Shown: positions 38,154 through 47,854 of the stretch, one piece after another
Layout: each line of letters begins with the position of its first letter
Position numbering within the stretch: the stretch's first letter is position 1
NCBI RefSeq assembly: GCF_019431455.1
Contig: NZ_JAHYSR010000001.1
Span: 62,001 to 126,000 of the forward strand
From: Paracoccus bogoriensis
GTDB taxonomy: Bacteria; Pseudomonadota; Alphaproteobacteria; Rhodobacterales; Rhodobacteraceae
Length of the DNA stretch: 64,000 nucleotides
Direction: 5' to 3'
Made by a program: the position numbers and the translations under genes
Notes under the pieces: model-generated
What the model was told of the DNA's origin: nothing
What the model saw: the letters and a program-made list of their open reading frames with translations, nothing else
Databases searched by the model: none

Positions 38154-40967
38154 ATGGGCGACGCATTCGGCAAGGGCTGCCATCTGCATCTGATCGACGG
38201 GTCGGCCTTCATCTTCCGGGCCTATCACGCGCTGCCCCCGTTGACGCGCAAATCCGACGGTCTGCCGGTCGGCGCCGTTGCGGGTTTCTGCAACATGTTG
38301 TGGAAATACGTCCAGGACGGCAATGGCAGCGACGCGCCGACCCATGCGGCGGTGATCTTCGACCATTCCTCGAAGACCTTTCGCAACGAGATCTATCCCG
38401 CCTACAAGGCGAACCGCCCCGAGCCGCCCGAGGATCTGCGCCCGCAATTCCCGCTGACCCGCGACGCGACCCGCGCCCTCAACATCGCCTGCATCGAGAC
38501 CGAGGGTTACGAGGCCGACGACATCATCGCCGCCTATGTCCGCCATGCCCGCGAGGCCGGGGGCCGCGTCACCATCGTCAGCAGCGACAAGGATCTGATG
38601 CAGCTGGTGGGCAACGGGGTCGAGATGCTGGACCCGATCAAGGGCAAGACGATCGGCCCCGACGAGGTGTTCGAGAAATTCGGCGTCGGCCCCGACCGCG
38701 TGGTCGATGTGCAGGCGCTGGCCGGCGATTCGGTGGACAACGTCCCCGGCGCCCCCGGTATCGGGATCAAGACCGCGGCCCTGCTGATCCAGGAATTCGG
38801 CGATCTGGACACGCTGCTGGATCGTGCCTCCGAGATCAAGCAGCCCAAGCGCCGTCAGACCCTGATCGACCATGCCGAACAGATTCGCATTTCGCGCCGC
38901 CTGGTGCAGCTGGACGGGGATACCCCGTTGGACCGTCCGCTGGAGGAACTGGGCGTCCGTCCGCCCGAGGCCGAACGCCTGCTGGCCTTCCTGTCCCAGA
39001 TGGAGTTCCGCACCCTGACCGCTCGCGTGGCCGAGAAGCTGGGCGTCGAGGCTCCGGCGGTTCAGGCCGCGCCGCGCAGCCAGGCGCCTGTCGCGCCGGA
39101 TCTGCCCCCTATCGACGCATCCGCCTATGAGACCGTCACCGACATGGCCACGCTGGAGGCCTGGATTGCCGACATTCGCGAAGCCGGAGCCGTTGCCATC
39201 GACACCGAGACGACCAGCCTCGACGAGATGCAAGCCGATCTGGTCGGGATCGCGCTTGCGGTGGCGCCGGGTCGGGCCTGTTATGTGCCGCTGAACCATG
39301 TGGCGGGGGGCGATGACCTCTTTGGCCAGTCGGCCCGCGTGCCGGGCCAGCTTGACCCGCAAGCAGTTCTGGCCGCGCTGAAGCCGATGCTTGAGGATCC
39401 CGCCACGCTGAAGATCGGCCAGAACCTGAAATACGACTGGAAGATCCTGGCCCGTCAGCTTCCGGAATTGGGGGGCATCCGCATGGCGCCGGTCGCGGAT
39501 ACGATGCTGATGTCCTATGCCCTGAACGCAGGCACTCACAATCACGGCATGGACGAGTTGGCCGAGCGTTACCTTGGCCACAAATGCATCCCGATCAAGG
39601 ATCTGATCGGGTCGGGCAAAAGCCAGATCAGCTTTGCCCAGGTCGCCATAGACAAGGCCGCGCCCTATGCCGCCGAGGATGCGGACGTGACGCTGCGGCT
39701 CTATCGCCATTTCGCGCCGATGCTGCCGGTCGAGCGTGTGACGACCGCCTATCAGACGCTGGAAGCGCCGATGATCCCCGTCCTGGCCGAGATGGAAATG
39801 ACGGGCATCCGCATCGACACCGAAGTCCTGGGGCGCATGTCGGACGCCTTTGCGCAGAAGATGGCAGAGCTGGAGACCGAGATTCACGAATTGGCTGGAA
39901 GTCCCTTCAACATCGCCAGCCCCAGACAGCTGGGCGAGATCCTGTTCGACCGCCTAGGTCTGGCGGGCGGCAAGCAGGGCAAGACCGGCGCCTTCTCCAC
40001 CAGCGCCGACGTGCTGGAAGATCTGGCCGCCGAGGGGCATGACCTGCCCGCCCGCGTTCTGGACTGGCGCCAGATTGCCAAGCTGAAATCCACCTATACG
40101 GATGCGCTGCCGACCTATGTGAACCCGGAAACCGGCCGCGTTCATACCAGCTATTCCATCGCGGGCGCGCAGACCGGGCGGCTGGCCTCGACCGATCCGA
40201 ACCTGCAGAACATCCCGGTCCGCAGCGAGGAGGGGCGGCGCATCCGTCAGGCCTTTGTTGCGGCGTCAGGGCACCGCCTGGTCGCGCTGGATTACAGCCA
40301 GATCGAATTGCGCATCCTGGCCCATGTCGCAGACATTCCGGCGCTGAAACAGGCCTTCCGCGAGGGGATCGACATCCACGCCATGACCGCCAGCCAGATG
40401 TTCGGCGTCCCGGTCGAGGGGATGGATCCGATGATCCGCCGTCAGGCCAAGGCGATCAATTTCGGGGTGATCTACGGAATCTCGAGCTTTGGCCTGTCGC
40501 GCAATCTGCGCATCCCGCGCAACGAGGCGCAGAACTTCATCGACACCTATTTCCAGCGCTTCCCTGAAATCCGCGCCTATATGGATCGCACGGTGGCGGA
40601 TGCGAAGGCGGAGGGCTCGGTCCGCACCCTGTTCGGGCGGCGCATCAATACGCCGGGCATCAATCAGTCGGGTCCGGCGGCAGGCGGTGCGCGGCGCGCG
40701 GCAATCAACGCGCCCATTCAGGGCGCGGCCGCCGACATCATCCGCCGCGCGATGATCCGGATGCCCGCCGCCATTGCGGACCTGCCCGCGCGGATGCTGC
40801 TGCAGGTCCATGACGAACTGGTCTTCGAGGTGGCCGAGGATGCGGTTGATCGCCTCATCGCCCGCGCGCGCGAGGTGATGGAGGCCGCCGCCGAACCCGC
40901 GGTCAAGCTGTCCGTGCCGCTGGTCGTGGATGCCGGTCACGGCCTGAACTGGGCCGAGGCGCACTGA
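38154..40967 (+). CDS. polA: DNA polymerase I
   Basis: A 937-residue PolA for Okazaki-fragment processing and repair. Residues 1-290 are the 5'-3' exonuclease ([41 protein letters not shown]). The proofreading domain is active-looking: DTET at 350-353, [13 protein letters not shown] and [13 protein letters not shown]. The polymerase has motif [13 protein letters not shown] (about 712), motif [15 protein letters not shown] and motif [11 protein letters not shown] (about 883). ATG 38154 is preceded by GAGGTGAGC; convergent with hemN, 7 nt apart. Confidence 0.98.
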   Translation: MGDAFGKGCHLHLIDGSAFIFRAYHALPPLTRKSDGLPVGAVAGFCNMLWKYVQDGNGSDAPTHAAVIFDHSSKTFRNEIYPAYKANRPEPPEDLRPQFPLTRDATRALNIACIETEGYEADDIIAAYVRHAREAGGRVTIVSSDKDLMQLVGNGVEMLDPIKGKTIGPDEVFEKFGVGPDRVVDVQALAGDSVDNVPGAPGIGIKTAALLIQEFGDLDTLLDRASEIKQPKRRQTLIDHAEQIRISRRLVQLDGDTPLDRPLEELGVRPPEAERLLAFLSQMEFRTLTARVAEKLGVEAPAVQAAPRSQAPVAPDLPPIDASAYETVTDMATLEAWIADIREAGAVAIDTETTSLDEMQADLVGIALAVAPGRACYVPLNHVAGGDDLFGQSARVPGQLDPQAVLAALKPMLEDPATLKIGQNLKYDWKILARQLPELGGIRMAPVADTMLMSYALNAGTHNHGMDELAERYLGHKCIPIKDLIGSGKSQISFAQVAIDKAAPYAAEDADVTLRLYRHFAPMLPVERVTTAYQTLEAPMIPVLAEMEMTGIRIDTEVLGRMSDAFAQKMAELETEIHELAGSPFNIASPRQLGEILFDRLGLAGGKQGKTGAFSTSADVLEDLAAEGHDLPARVLDWRQIAKLKSTYTDALPTYVNPETGRVHTSYSIAGAQTGRLASTDPNLQNIPVRSEEGRRIRQAFVAASGHRLVALDYSQIELRILAHVADIPALKQAFREGIDIHAMTASQMFGVPVEGMDPMIRRQAKAINFGVIYGISSFGLSRNLRIPRNEAQNFIDTYFQRFPEIRAYMDRTVADAKAEGSVRTLFGRRINTPGINQSGPAAGGARRAAINAPIQGAAADIIRRAMIRMPAAIADLPARMLLQVHDELVFEVAEDAVDRLIARAREVMEAAAEPAVKLSVPLVVDAGHGLNWAEAH

Positions 40968-40974
40968 GCCGCCT

Positions 40975-42330
40975 TCAGATTGCCGGGGAATGGCCGCCCT
41001 TGGCCGCGGCATAGGCATCCAGCCCCTGCGCCACGACCCGTGTCAGGGGCCGACCCTCTGGCGCGATGCTCAGCGCGCCCGCTTCCAGTTTCAGCACGGC
41101 CCCGAACTGCTCCAGCAGCGGCGCGAACAATGCGCGTTGGCGGTTCTCGGTGACGCCGAAACGATCGGCGATTTCTGCCATGTCGATGCGGAAATCGCAC
41201 ATCAGCATCTCGATCATGCGGCCGCGCCACAGATCCTCGGCGCTGAAGGCATGGCCCCGCGCGACGGGCAGCAGGCCCGCACGGATCGCGGCGGTATAAA
41301 CCCCGGTCGCTGGTGCATTCTGGGCATAACCTTGCGGAAAGCGCGAGATCGAGGACGCCCCCAGCCCCAGCAGGATCGGGGCCGAGTCGTCGGTGTAACC
41401 CTGGAAATTGCGCCGCAGCCGGCCCTCGGCCGAGGCGCGGGCCAGACCATCGGTGGGGCTGGCGAAATGGTCGATCCCGATCTGGGTCATTCCGTCGGCC
41501 AAGAACAGCGCGCGAGCGGTGTCGAACAGGTCCAGCCGTGCCTCGCCATCGGGTAGGGCATGGTCGGGGATCATCACCTGCCGCCTGGACATCCACGGCA
41601 CATGGGCATAGCCATATAGCGCCACCCGGTCGGGTTGCAGGGCCAGCACCTTCTGCACTGTGTCGGACATACGCGCGCGGTTCTGATGAGGCAGGCCGTA
41701 AAGCAGATCGACATTCAGGCTGTCGATGCCATGGCCACGGATGAGTTCCGCGGCTTCGGCGGTCAGCGCGAATCCCTGCGGCCTGCCGATCGTCTCCTGG
41801 ATCAGCGGGTCGAAATCCTGCACCCCGATCGAGGCGCGGTTCATCCCCGCCGCGGCCAACGCCGCCATCCGCGGCGCGTCGATCTCGGACGGGTCGATCT
41901 CGACCGAGAATTCGCCGCCTGCGATCATCGGAAAGGCGGCATGGATTGCACCGGCCAGCGCGGCGATCATGTCCGGCGCCAGAAGCGTGGGCGTCCCGCC
42001 GCCCCAATGCAGCCGCGACAGCCGCACGCCCGGCGCCATCCGCGCCCGCAGAGCCGCGATCTCGGCCAGAAGCGTGTCCAGATAGGCGCGCACGGGGTCC
42101 ATGCTCTGCGTGCCCTGCGTGCGGCAGGCGCAGAACCAGCACAACCTGCGGCAGAACGGCACATGGACATAAAGCGAAATCGTCGCGCCTGCGGGGATGG
42201 CGCCGATCCAGCCCGCCACCATGGACGCATCGACCGCCGGCCCGAATTGCGTCGCGGGCGGATAGCTCGTGTAGCGCGGGGCACGGGCCTCGAACAAACC
42301 GAGTCGTCTGAGTTGCGAAATCGTGGTCAT
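40975..42330 (-). CDS. hemN: Oxygen-independent coproporphyrinogen III oxidase
   Basis: A 451-residue radical-SAM enzyme that oxidises coproporphyrinogen III without oxygen in haem synthesis. The cluster motif is CRRLCWFCAC (Cys60, 64, 67, with Cys69 as in HemN). RYTSYPPATQFGP, LHWGGGTPTLL and SIGVQDFDP are typical; the C-terminal HemN domain is present. An FNR box is centred 41.5 bp upstream of its ATG, so expression should rise when oxygen falls. No clear Shine-Dalgarno sequence. Confidence 0.96.
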   Translation of the reverse strand: MTTISQLRRLGLFEARAPRYTSYPPATQFGPAVDASMVAGWIGAIPAGATISLYVHVPFCRRLCWFCACRTQGTQSMDPVRAYLDTLLAEIAALRARMAPGVRLSRLHWGGGTPTLLAPDMIAALAGAIHAAFPMIAGGEFSVEIDPSEIDAPRMAALAAAGMNRASIGVQDFDPLIQETIGRPQGFALTAEAAELIRGHGIDSLNVDLLYGLPHQNRARMSDTVQKVLALQPDRVALYGYAHVPWMSRRQVMIPDHALPDGEARLDLFDTARALFLADGMTQIGIDHFASPTDGLARASAEGRLRRNFQGYTDDSAPILLGLGASSISRFPQGYAQNAPATGVYTAAIRAGLLPVARGHAFSAEDLWRGRMIEMLMCDFRIDMAEIADRFGVTENRQRALFAPLLEQFGAVLKLEAGALSIAPEGRPLTRVVAQGLDAYAAAKGGHSPAI

Positions 42331-42364
42331 GTCGCTATCTCTACGAGGAATGAGCCAACAGACC

Positions 42365-42378
42365 TTGACCCAGATCAA
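42365..42378. promoter_or_regulatory. FNR box between hemN and fnrP
   Basis: TTGACCCAGATCAA, a near-perfect match to the FNR consensus TTGAT-N4-ATCAA. Its centre (42371.5) is exactly 41.5 bp from the hemN start codon, the class-II activation distance normally measured to the transcription start. For fnrP it lies 7 nt before the likely ATG, so FnrP binding would more likely block than activate its own gene. Confidence 0.8.
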
Positions 42379-42385
42379 CAGCTGC

Positions 42386-43126
42386 ATGACCTCTGCCCCT
42401 CATGGTGATGCCAGCTGTTCCGAATGTCCGATCCGCTACCGGGCCGTCTGCGCGCATTGCGAAGGCGACGAATTGCAGCGTCTCGAGGACATCAAGTTCT
42501 ACCGCAGCTACGAGGCCGGCCAGCCCATCGTCTGGGAAGGCGACCGGATGGATTTCGTGGGCTCGATCGTTTCGGGGGTCGCGACGCTGACCCAGACGCT
42601 TGAGGATGGGCGCACCCAGATGGTCGGGCTGCTGCTGCCAAGCGACTTTCTGGGCCGTCCGGGCCGCGACCGCGCGGCCTATAACGCGACGGCCACGACG
42701 CGGGTCACGCTGTGCTGCTTCCGCCGCCGCCCCTTCGACGATCTGATGCGCAAGACGCCCCATATCGCGCATCGGCTGCTGGAAATGACGCTTGATGAAC
42801 TGGACGCGGCGCGCGAATGGATGCTGCTTCTGGGCCGCAAGACCGCGCGCGAGAAGATCGCATCCTTCATCGCCATCATCGCCCGGCGCGAGGCGTCCCT
42901 GCACAAGCGCCAGCCCGGCGGCCGGATGGAACTGGAACTGCCCCTGACGCGTGAGGCGATGGCCGATTATCTTGGCCTGACGCTGGAAACGGTCAGCCGT
43001 CAGGTCAGCGCGCTGAAACGCGACGGAGTGATCCAGCTTCAGGGCAAGCGCGGGGTGATCCTGCCCGATTTCGCGCGTCTGGTAGAGGAATCCGGCGACG
43101 ACTCCGACGGCGGCTGGCTTGGCTGA
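42386..43126 (+). CDS. fnrP: FNR-type oxygen-sensing transcription regulator
   Basis: A 246-residue Crp/Fnr regulator with an N-terminal 4Fe-4S site. Cysteines at 11, 14, 22 and 25 (CSECPIRYRAVCAHC) plus Cys110/111 (VTLCCFRRRPF) can bind the cluster. RTQMVGLLLPSDFLGRPGR is the effector-domain region, and the recognition helix LETVSRQVSALKRDG keeps the E--SR residues that read TTGA. ATG 42386 is the latest start that keeps all Cys; upstream in-frame starts at 42350 or 42329 would place the FNR box inside the coding region. In Paracoccus this regulator controls the cco genes. Confidence 0.95.
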   Translation: MTSAPHGDASCSECPIRYRAVCAHCEGDELQRLEDIKFYRSYEAGQPIVWEGDRMDFVGSIVSGVATLTQTLEDGRTQMVGLLLPSDFLGRPGRDRAAYNATATTRVTLCCFRRRPFDDLMRKTPHIAHRLLEMTLDELDAAREWMLLLGRKTAREKIASFIAIIARREASLHKRQPGGRMELELPLTREAMADYLGLTLETVSRQVSALKRDGVIQLQGKRGVILPDFARLVEESGDDSDGGWLG

Positions 43127-43269
43127 CCCTCTCCTGCCGCTTTGCCTTGGCTCGAATATCCCAAGATGAATCGCGCCCCGCGGATGGGGGGCAGCGCCTC
43201 CCCTGAAACCCGTCGGTCGCCGCGCCGCCCGGCCCTTTTCGTCGCCGCCCGTTCCTGCTAAGGGCACTC

Positions 43270-43306
43270 TCCCGGTCGCAGCCTACCCGGGTTACAAAAA
43301 CAAGGG
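43270..43306 (+). promoter_or_regulatory. PreQ1 class-I riboswitch upstream of queC
   Basis: Stem P1 is CCCGG (43271-43275) with CCGGG (43287-43291). The loop begins UCGCAG (43276-43281) and the A-rich tail is ACAAAAACAAGG (43294-43305). The layout and these segments closely match the preQ1-I aptamer known from Thermoanaerobacter tengcongensis. The tail's AAGGGT is also the ribosome binding site, 6 nt before the queC ATG, so ligand binding should hide it and stop translation of queC when preQ1 is plentiful. Confidence 0.82.
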
Positions 43307-43312
43307 TCACAT

Positions 43313-44017
43313 ATGAAAACTGCTCTCGTCTGCTCGGGCGGGCTGGACTCTGTCTCGCTTGCCCATGTCCTTGCCGCGCAGGGGCGGCTTTCGCGCATTG
43401 TCAGCTTCGATTACGCTCAGCGCCATCGCAAGGAACTGAACCATGCCCGCGCCTGCGCCGAGAGGCTTGCTGTGCCTTTTCATCTTGTCGATCTCTCCGG
43501 CCTTGGCGCGGCGCTGACCGGGTCGGCGCTGACCGACGATGTCGCGGTGCCAGACGGCCATTACGCCGAGGAAACCATGCGCGTCACCCTTGTGCCGAAC
43601 CGTAATGCGATCATGCTGACCATTGCCTTCGGCATCGCGGCCGCGAATGGCGATCAGGCGGTCGCGGCGGCAGTCCATGGCGGCGATCACTTCATCTATC
43701 CGGATTGCCGTCCGGGCTTCACCGAGGCCTTCGCCGCCATGCAGAAGGCTGCGCTGGACGGCTACGCCGAAATTGCCCTGCACGTTCCCTTTGTCCGCGC
43801 CACCAAGGCCGACATAGTCGCAGCGGGCGCGCAAGCCGGCACGCCCTTTGCGCAGACCTGGTCCTGCTACAAGGGCGGGGCGCGCCATTGCGGGCGCTGC
43901 GGCACCTGCGTCGAGCGGCGCGAGGCCTTCGATCTGGCGGGCATCCCCGATCCGACCGAGTATGACGATCCCGATTTCTGGCGCGCGGCGGTCGCGTCGC
44001 GGCAGGGGGCGGCGTGA
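43313..44017 (+). CDS. queC: 7-cyano-7-deazaguanine synthase
   Basis: A 234-residue QueC that makes preQ0 from 7-carboxy-7-deazaguanine with ATP and ammonia. The PP-loop SGGLDS is at 8-13, and the zinc site is [16 protein letters not shown] near residue 185-200. It opens queC-queD-queE; queD starts one base before the queC stop ends (TGATG). Translation is probably controlled by the riboswitch just upstream. Confidence 0.97.
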   Translation: MKTALVCSGGLDSVSLAHVLAAQGRLSRIVSFDYAQRHRKELNHARACAERLAVPFHLVDLSGLGAALTGSALTDDVAVPDGHYAEETMRVTLVPNRNAIMLTIAFGIAAANGDQAVAAAVHGGDHFIYPDCRPGFTEAFAAMQKAALDGYAEIALHVPFVRATKADIVAAGAQAGTPFAQTWSCYKGGARHCGRCGTCVERREAFDLAGIPDPTEYDDPDFWRAAVASRQGAA

Positions 44018-44370
44018 TGTTCCGGATCAGCAAGGAATTCCACTTCAGCGCCTCGCACCGGCTGGACCATCTGTCGCCCGATCACCAATGCGCCCGCCTG
44101 CACGGCCACAACTACATCGTTGTCGTCGAACTGGCCGCGCCCGATCTGAACCCCGACGGCTTCGTGCGCGATTATCACGAGCTGAAGCCGCTGAAGGACT
44201 ATATCGACGGCCATTTCGACCACCGGCATCTGAACGACCTGCTGGCGGTCCCCTCGACGGCCGAGAACCTGGCCCGGCACTTCTTCGACTGGTGCCGCGC
44301 CCGCTGGCCCGAGACCAGCGCCGTCAAGGTCAGCGAGACGCCCAGGACCTGGGCCGAGTATCGGCCATGA
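44017..44370 (+). CDS. queD: 6-carboxy-5,6,7,8-tetrahydropterin synthase
   Basis: A 117-residue QueD acting on dihydroneopterin triphosphate, the first dedicated step of the deazapurine pathway. Zinc ligands His14, His29 and His31 ([17 protein letters not shown]) and catalytic Cys25 are in place; the C-terminal [10 protein letters not shown] matches the family. The ATG shares a base with the queC stop codon, and queE overlaps its own stop by 4 nt. Confidence 0.96.
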   Translation: MFRISKEFHFSASHRLDHLSPDHQCARLHGHNYIVVVELAAPDLNPDGFVRDYHELKPLKDYIDGHFDHRHLNDLLAVPSTAENLARHFFDWCRARWPETSAVKVSETPRTWAEYRP

Positions 44371-45077
44371 GCGCCCTGCGAATCGCCGAGATCTTCGGCC
44401 CGACCATCCAGGGTGAGGGCGTCCTGATCGGCGAACCCACGATCTTTGTCCGCGCGGGGGGCTGTGATTACCGCTGTTCCTGGTGCGATTCGATCCATGC
44501 GGTGGACAGCGCCTATCGCGACCAATGGGCGGCCATGTCGCCCGAGGCCGTCTGGGCCGAGGTTACGCGCCTGTCGGGCGGGCGGCCTCTGACGGTCTCG
44601 ATTTCGGGGGGCAATCCGGCGATTCAGGATTTCCGGCCGTTGATCGCGCTTGGCCGGGACGCAGGCTACCGGTTTGCGCTGGAAACACAGGGTTCCATCG
44701 CGCGGGACTGGTTCGGGGCGCTGGACGTGCTGGTCCTCAGCCCCAAGCCCCCTTCCAGCGGCGAGACGCCCGACCGTGCGGCCCTGGCGGCCTGTATCGC
44801 GGCGGGGCAGGGGGCGGGGCAGGTGGTGCTGAAGATCGTGGTGTTCGACCGGCACGATTACGATTGGGCGCGGGCGCTGGCCGAGGATTGGCCGGACCTG
44901 CCGCTTTACCTGCAACCGGGCAATCCTGATGTGCACCCCGAAAGCCCGGTTGCGGCGCAGGATGTGGCCGACCGGCTGCGCTGGCTGGTCGAGAGGGTGA
45001 CCGAGGACCGATGGTTCCGGCCCCGTGTGCTGCCGCAGCTTCACGTGCTGCTCTGGGGCAACCTGCGCGGCGTCTGA
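44367..45077 (+). CDS. queE: 7-carboxy-7-deazaguanine synthase
   Basis: A 236-residue radical-SAM enzyme that contracts the pterin ring in preQ0 synthesis. The cluster motif is CDYRCSWC (Cys33, 37, 40), after the family signature [32 protein letters not shown] replaces the common TGGEP-like segment but fits alphaproteobacterial QueE. The gene overlaps queD by 4 nt. queF is not in the cluster. Confidence 0.95.
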   Translation: MSALRIAEIFGPTIQGEGVLIGEPTIFVRAGGCDYRCSWCDSIHAVDSAYRDQWAAMSPEAVWAEVTRLSGGRPLTVSISGGNPAIQDFRPLIALGRDAGYRFALETQGSIARDWFGALDVLVLSPKPPSSGETPDRAALAACIAAGQGAGQVVLKIVVFDRHDYDWARALAEDWPDLPLYLQPGNPDVHPESPVAAQDVADRLRWLVERVTEDRWFRPRVLPQLHVLLWGNLRGV

Positions 45078-45141
45078 GGCGCCGCCCCGCCTGCGTTCAG
45101 CAAGGCATCGGCGCGCGCGGCGAATTGCGTCCCGCGACGGG

Positions 45142-45166
45142 CCGGGGGGACTGACCGTCCCCCCGG
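45142..45166. repeat. GC-rich intergenic hairpin, copy C
   Basis: CCGGGGGGAC (45142-45151) pairs perfectly with GTCCCCCCGG (45157-45166) around a 5-nt loop; ACCCCCC follows. It sits between the convergent queE and uspA genes. The left flank TTGCGTCCCGCGACG is also present before copy D at 60648, so the two share more than the hairpin. Confidence 0.65.
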
Positions 45167-45202
45167 ACCCCCCTGCGCCCGGCCCCGCGGGCCGCGCGCG
45201 GT

Positions 45203-46039
45203 TCAGCGGGCCATCAGCACCGGCACGGCGGACTTTTCCAGCATGTTGCGCGTCGCCCCGCCCAGGATCGCCTGCCGGAAACGCGAATGGCCATAGGCCC
45301 CCATCACGATGAGATCGGCGCCGATCTCGACCGCGCGGCGGTTCAGCTCGTCGCTGATCGTGGGTGCCGTGCGCGCCAGAACCGCGATTTCCGCGCGCAC
45401 CCCGTGGCGGACCAGCATCTGCGCCAACAATCCGCCCGGATCCGAATTCTCTGGGCTGTTGCGGCGCGGGTCGATGCAGGTCACCTCGACCCGATCGGCG
45501 GCGCGTAGCAGAGGCAGCGCGCGGCGAATCGCGGCCAGAGCCTCGGACGACTGGTTCCAGGCGACCAGGATCTGGCGCAGATGGGCCGGGATCCGGGCAT
45601 CGGGCAGGACGAGGACGGGGCAGCCGCCCTCGAACAGGGCAGCCTCGGCGATGATCTCGGCCTCGGGGGGCTGGCCCTTGGCGTAGGGGCTGACCAGCAC
45701 GGTGAGATCCGCGAAACGCGCCCGCAGACCGACCAGGGCCGGGATGCCGCCGCTTTGCGCAACCGCGCTGTCCACCGACCAGCGCAGGTCGCTGGCAGGT
45801 GCCAGACGTGCGCGAACGGCTTCTTCCAGCCGTTCGGCATCGGCTAGGGCGGTGTCGATGGCGTCCTGGAGCATGTAGGCGGTGCCGCCGGGGAAGAAAT
45901 ATCCCGGCTGGCTGAGGTCGATACCGAGGCACAGCACTTCGAGATGGGCGTCCTCGCGCACGGCAAGCTTGGCTGCCGCGTCAAGCTGGGGCATCTGTGC
46001 CGAATCGGTCAGGATGGTGAGGATCGTCTTGTAGGCCAT
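45203..46039 (-). CDS. Universal stress protein, two UspA domains
   Basis: A 278-residue tandem UspA protein. The first domain spans about 1-140 and the second about 145-278, ending with GAYGHSRFRQAILGGATRNMLEKSAVPVLMAR, where the G-x-x-G-(9x)-G(S/T) nucleotide-binding pattern is visible as GHSRFRQAILGGATR. AAAGGAG lies 7 nt before the ATG. It is divergent from ccoN with FNR boxes between them, matching the Paracoccus locus where a uspA gene adjoins cco genes and probably helps under low oxygen. Confidence 0.93.
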   Translation of the reverse strand: MAYKTILTILTDSAQMPQLDAAAKLAVREDAHLEVLCLGIDLSQPGYFFPGGTAYMLQDAIDTALADAERLEEAVRARLAPASDLRWSVDSAVAQSGGIPALVGLRARFADLTVLVSPYAKGQPPEAEIIAEAALFEGGCPVLVLPDARIPAHLRQILVAWNQSSEALAAIRRALPLLRAADRVEVTCIDPRRNSPENSDPGGLLAQMLVRHGVRAEIAVLARTAPTISDELNRRAVEIGADLIVMGAYGHSRFRQAILGGATRNMLEKSAVPVLMAR

Positions 46040-46093
46040 GGGGGGCTCCTTTCGGTCACGATGGCATCCTGGGCGCTGATGCGACCTTTTGCC

Positions 46094-46107
46094 TTGATCC
46101 GCGTCAA
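46094..46107. promoter_or_regulatory. FNR box 1 in the uspA-ccoN intergenic region
   Basis: TTGATCCGCGTCAA, centred at 46100.5. It lies 61.5 bp from the uspA start codon; class-II spacing would put the uspA transcript start about 20 nt before its ATG, with CAGGAT as -10 element (46071-46066, minus strand). Confidence 0.8.
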
Positions 46108-46116
46108 TCCCCGGAT

Positions 46117-46130
46117 TTGACCCAGATCAA
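46117..46130. promoter_or_regulatory. FNR box 2 in the uspA-ccoN intergenic region
   Basis: TTGACCCAGATCAA, identical to the box between hemN and fnrP, centred at 46123.5 and 23 bp from box 1. Class-II spacing would place the cco transcript start near 46165, with TATCCC (46153-46158) as -10 and a leader of about 77 nt. Confidence 0.82.
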
Positions 46131-46241
46131 GGATTCAAGAGCCGCCGATCCCTATCCCCCGACCATCGACAGCCCTGCGCCGAAGCGATTCGGCGCGGGC
46201 GCAGATGGGAACGCGACGCCGATGCGAACGGGGGCAGCAAG

Positions 46242-47843
46242 ATGAATTACGTGAAACTGATCCTGCTGGGCGGGATAGCCTTGTTTGCAGCGATCGCGGC
46301 CAACATGGCCCGCGATCTGGCCTATCAGGTCAATGCACTGACCGTCATGCTGGCTGCGGGCGGTCTGTTCCTGTGGACCCTGCGCCGCATCGACGAACCT
46401 CTGCCCGTTCACAATCCGCGCGAATACATGGACGGCGTCGTGCGCGCCGGCGTGATCGCCACGATGTTCTGGGGCGTGGTCGGCTTTCTGGTCGGCGTGG
46501 TCATCGCCTTTCAGCTGGCCTTTCCGGTGCTGAACTTCAGCGACCTGACACAGGGCTACCTGAATTTCGGCAAGTTGCGCCCGCTGCATACCAGCGCCGT
46601 GATCTTCGCCTTCGGCGGCAATGCCCTGATCGCGACCTCGTTCTATGTGGTCCAGCGGACCTCGGCGGCGCGGCTCTGGGGCGGGAATGCGGCCTGGTTC
46701 GTGTTCTGGGGCTATAACTTCTTCATCGTGCTGGCGGCGACGGGCTACATCCTGGGCGCGACCCAATCCAAGGAATATGCCGAGCCGGAATGGTATGCGG
46801 ACTGGTGGCTGACCATCGTCTGGGTCACCTATCTGGCGGTCTTTCTGGGCACGATCATCAAGCGCAAGGAGCCCCATATCTACGTCGCCAACTGGTTCTA
46901 TCTGGCCTTCATCGTGACCATCGCGATGCTGCATGTGGTAAACAACCTGTCGCTGCCGGTCAGCATCTGGGGCAGCAAGTCCGTGCAATTGTTCAGCGGC
47001 GTGCAGGATGCGATGGTCCAGTGGTGGTATGGCCACAACGCGGTGGGCTTCTTCCTGACGGCGGGCTTTCTGGGGATGATGTATTACTTCATCCCGAAAC
47101 AGGCCGAGCGGCCGGTCTATAGCTACAAGCTGTCCATCATCCACTTCTGGGCGCTGATTTTCCTCTATATCTGGGCCGGCCCGCACCACCTGCACTATAC
47201 GGCGCTGCCGGAATGGGCCGCGACCCTGGGGATGGTGTTTTCGGTCATGCTGTGGATGCCCTCGTGGGGCGGCATGATCAACGGCCTGATGACGCTGTCG
47301 GGGGCTTGGGACAAGCTGCGGACCGATCCGATCATCCGCATGATGGTCGTCGCTGTTGGTTTCTACGGCATGGCGACCTTCGAGGGCCCGATGATGTCGA
47401 TCAAGTCGGTGAACTCGCTGTCGCACTATACCGACTGGACCATCGGCCACGTCCATTCCGGCGCGCTTGGCTGGAACGGCATGATCACCTTCGGCGCGCT
47501 CTATTACCTGGTGCCGCGTCTGTGGGGGCGCGAGCGGCTGTATAGCCTGTCGCTGGTCAGCTGGCATTTCTGGCTCGCCACCATCGGGATCGTCCTCTAC
47601 GCGGCCTCGATGTGGGTCACGGGCATCATGGAGGGCCTGATGTGGCGCGAGGTCGATCAGCACGGCTACCTGGTCAACGCCTTCGCCGACACGGTCAGCG
47701 CCAAGTTCCCGATGTATGTCGTGCGCGGTCTGGGCGGCGTCCTTTACCTGACAGGCGCGATCATCATGGCCTGGAACCTGTGGGCGACGGTTGCCCGGCA
47801 GCCCAAGGCCCAATCCACCGCCATTGCGGTTCCGGCAGAATAA
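46242..47843 (+). CDS. ccoN: cbb3-type cytochrome c oxidase subunit I
   Basis: A 533-residue haem-copper oxidase with about 12 membrane helices that reduces oxygen at very low concentrations. Metal-ligand His are visible in [56 protein letters not shown] and [12 protein letters not shown]. First gene of ccoNOQP, behind two FNR boxes. GGGGCAGC precedes the ATG. Confidence 0.98.
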   Translation: MNYVKLILLGGIALFAAIAANMARDLAYQVNALTVMLAAGGLFLWTLRRIDEPLPVHNPREYMDGVVRAGVIATMFWGVVGFLVGVVIAFQLAFPVLNFSDLTQGYLNFGKLRPLHTSAVIFAFGGNALIATSFYVVQRTSAARLWGGNAAWFVFWGYNFFIVLAATGYILGATQSKEYAEPEWYADWWLTIVWVTYLAVFLGTIIKRKEPHIYVANWFYLAFIVTIAMLHVVNNLSLPVSIWGSKSVQLFSGVQDAMVQWWYGHNAVGFFLTAGFLGMMYYFIPKQAERPVYSYKLSIIHFWALIFLYIWAGPHHLHYTALPEWAATLGMVFSVMLWMPSWGGMINGLMTLSGAWDKLRTDPIIRMMVVAVGFYGMATFEGPMMSIKSVNSLSHYTDWTIGHVHSGALGWNGMITFGALYYLVPRLWGRERLYSLSLVSWHFWLATIGIVLYAASMWVTGIMEGLMWREVDQHGYLVNAFADTVSAKFPMYVVRGLGGVLYLTGAIIMAWNLWATVARQPKAQSTAIAVPAE

Positions 47844-47854
47844 GGGGGCTTTCG

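Noticed and set aside
37890-39887. A 665-codon minus-strand open frame across the 5' half of polA
   Set aside because: Only its last 62 codons are real (the DUF2256 protein). The upstream part is antisense to a clear DNA polymerase I.
46152-47813. A 553-codon minus-strand open frame opposite ccoN
   Set aside because: Composition is that of a shadow frame and no family motif is present; ccoN on the other strand has all its ligands.
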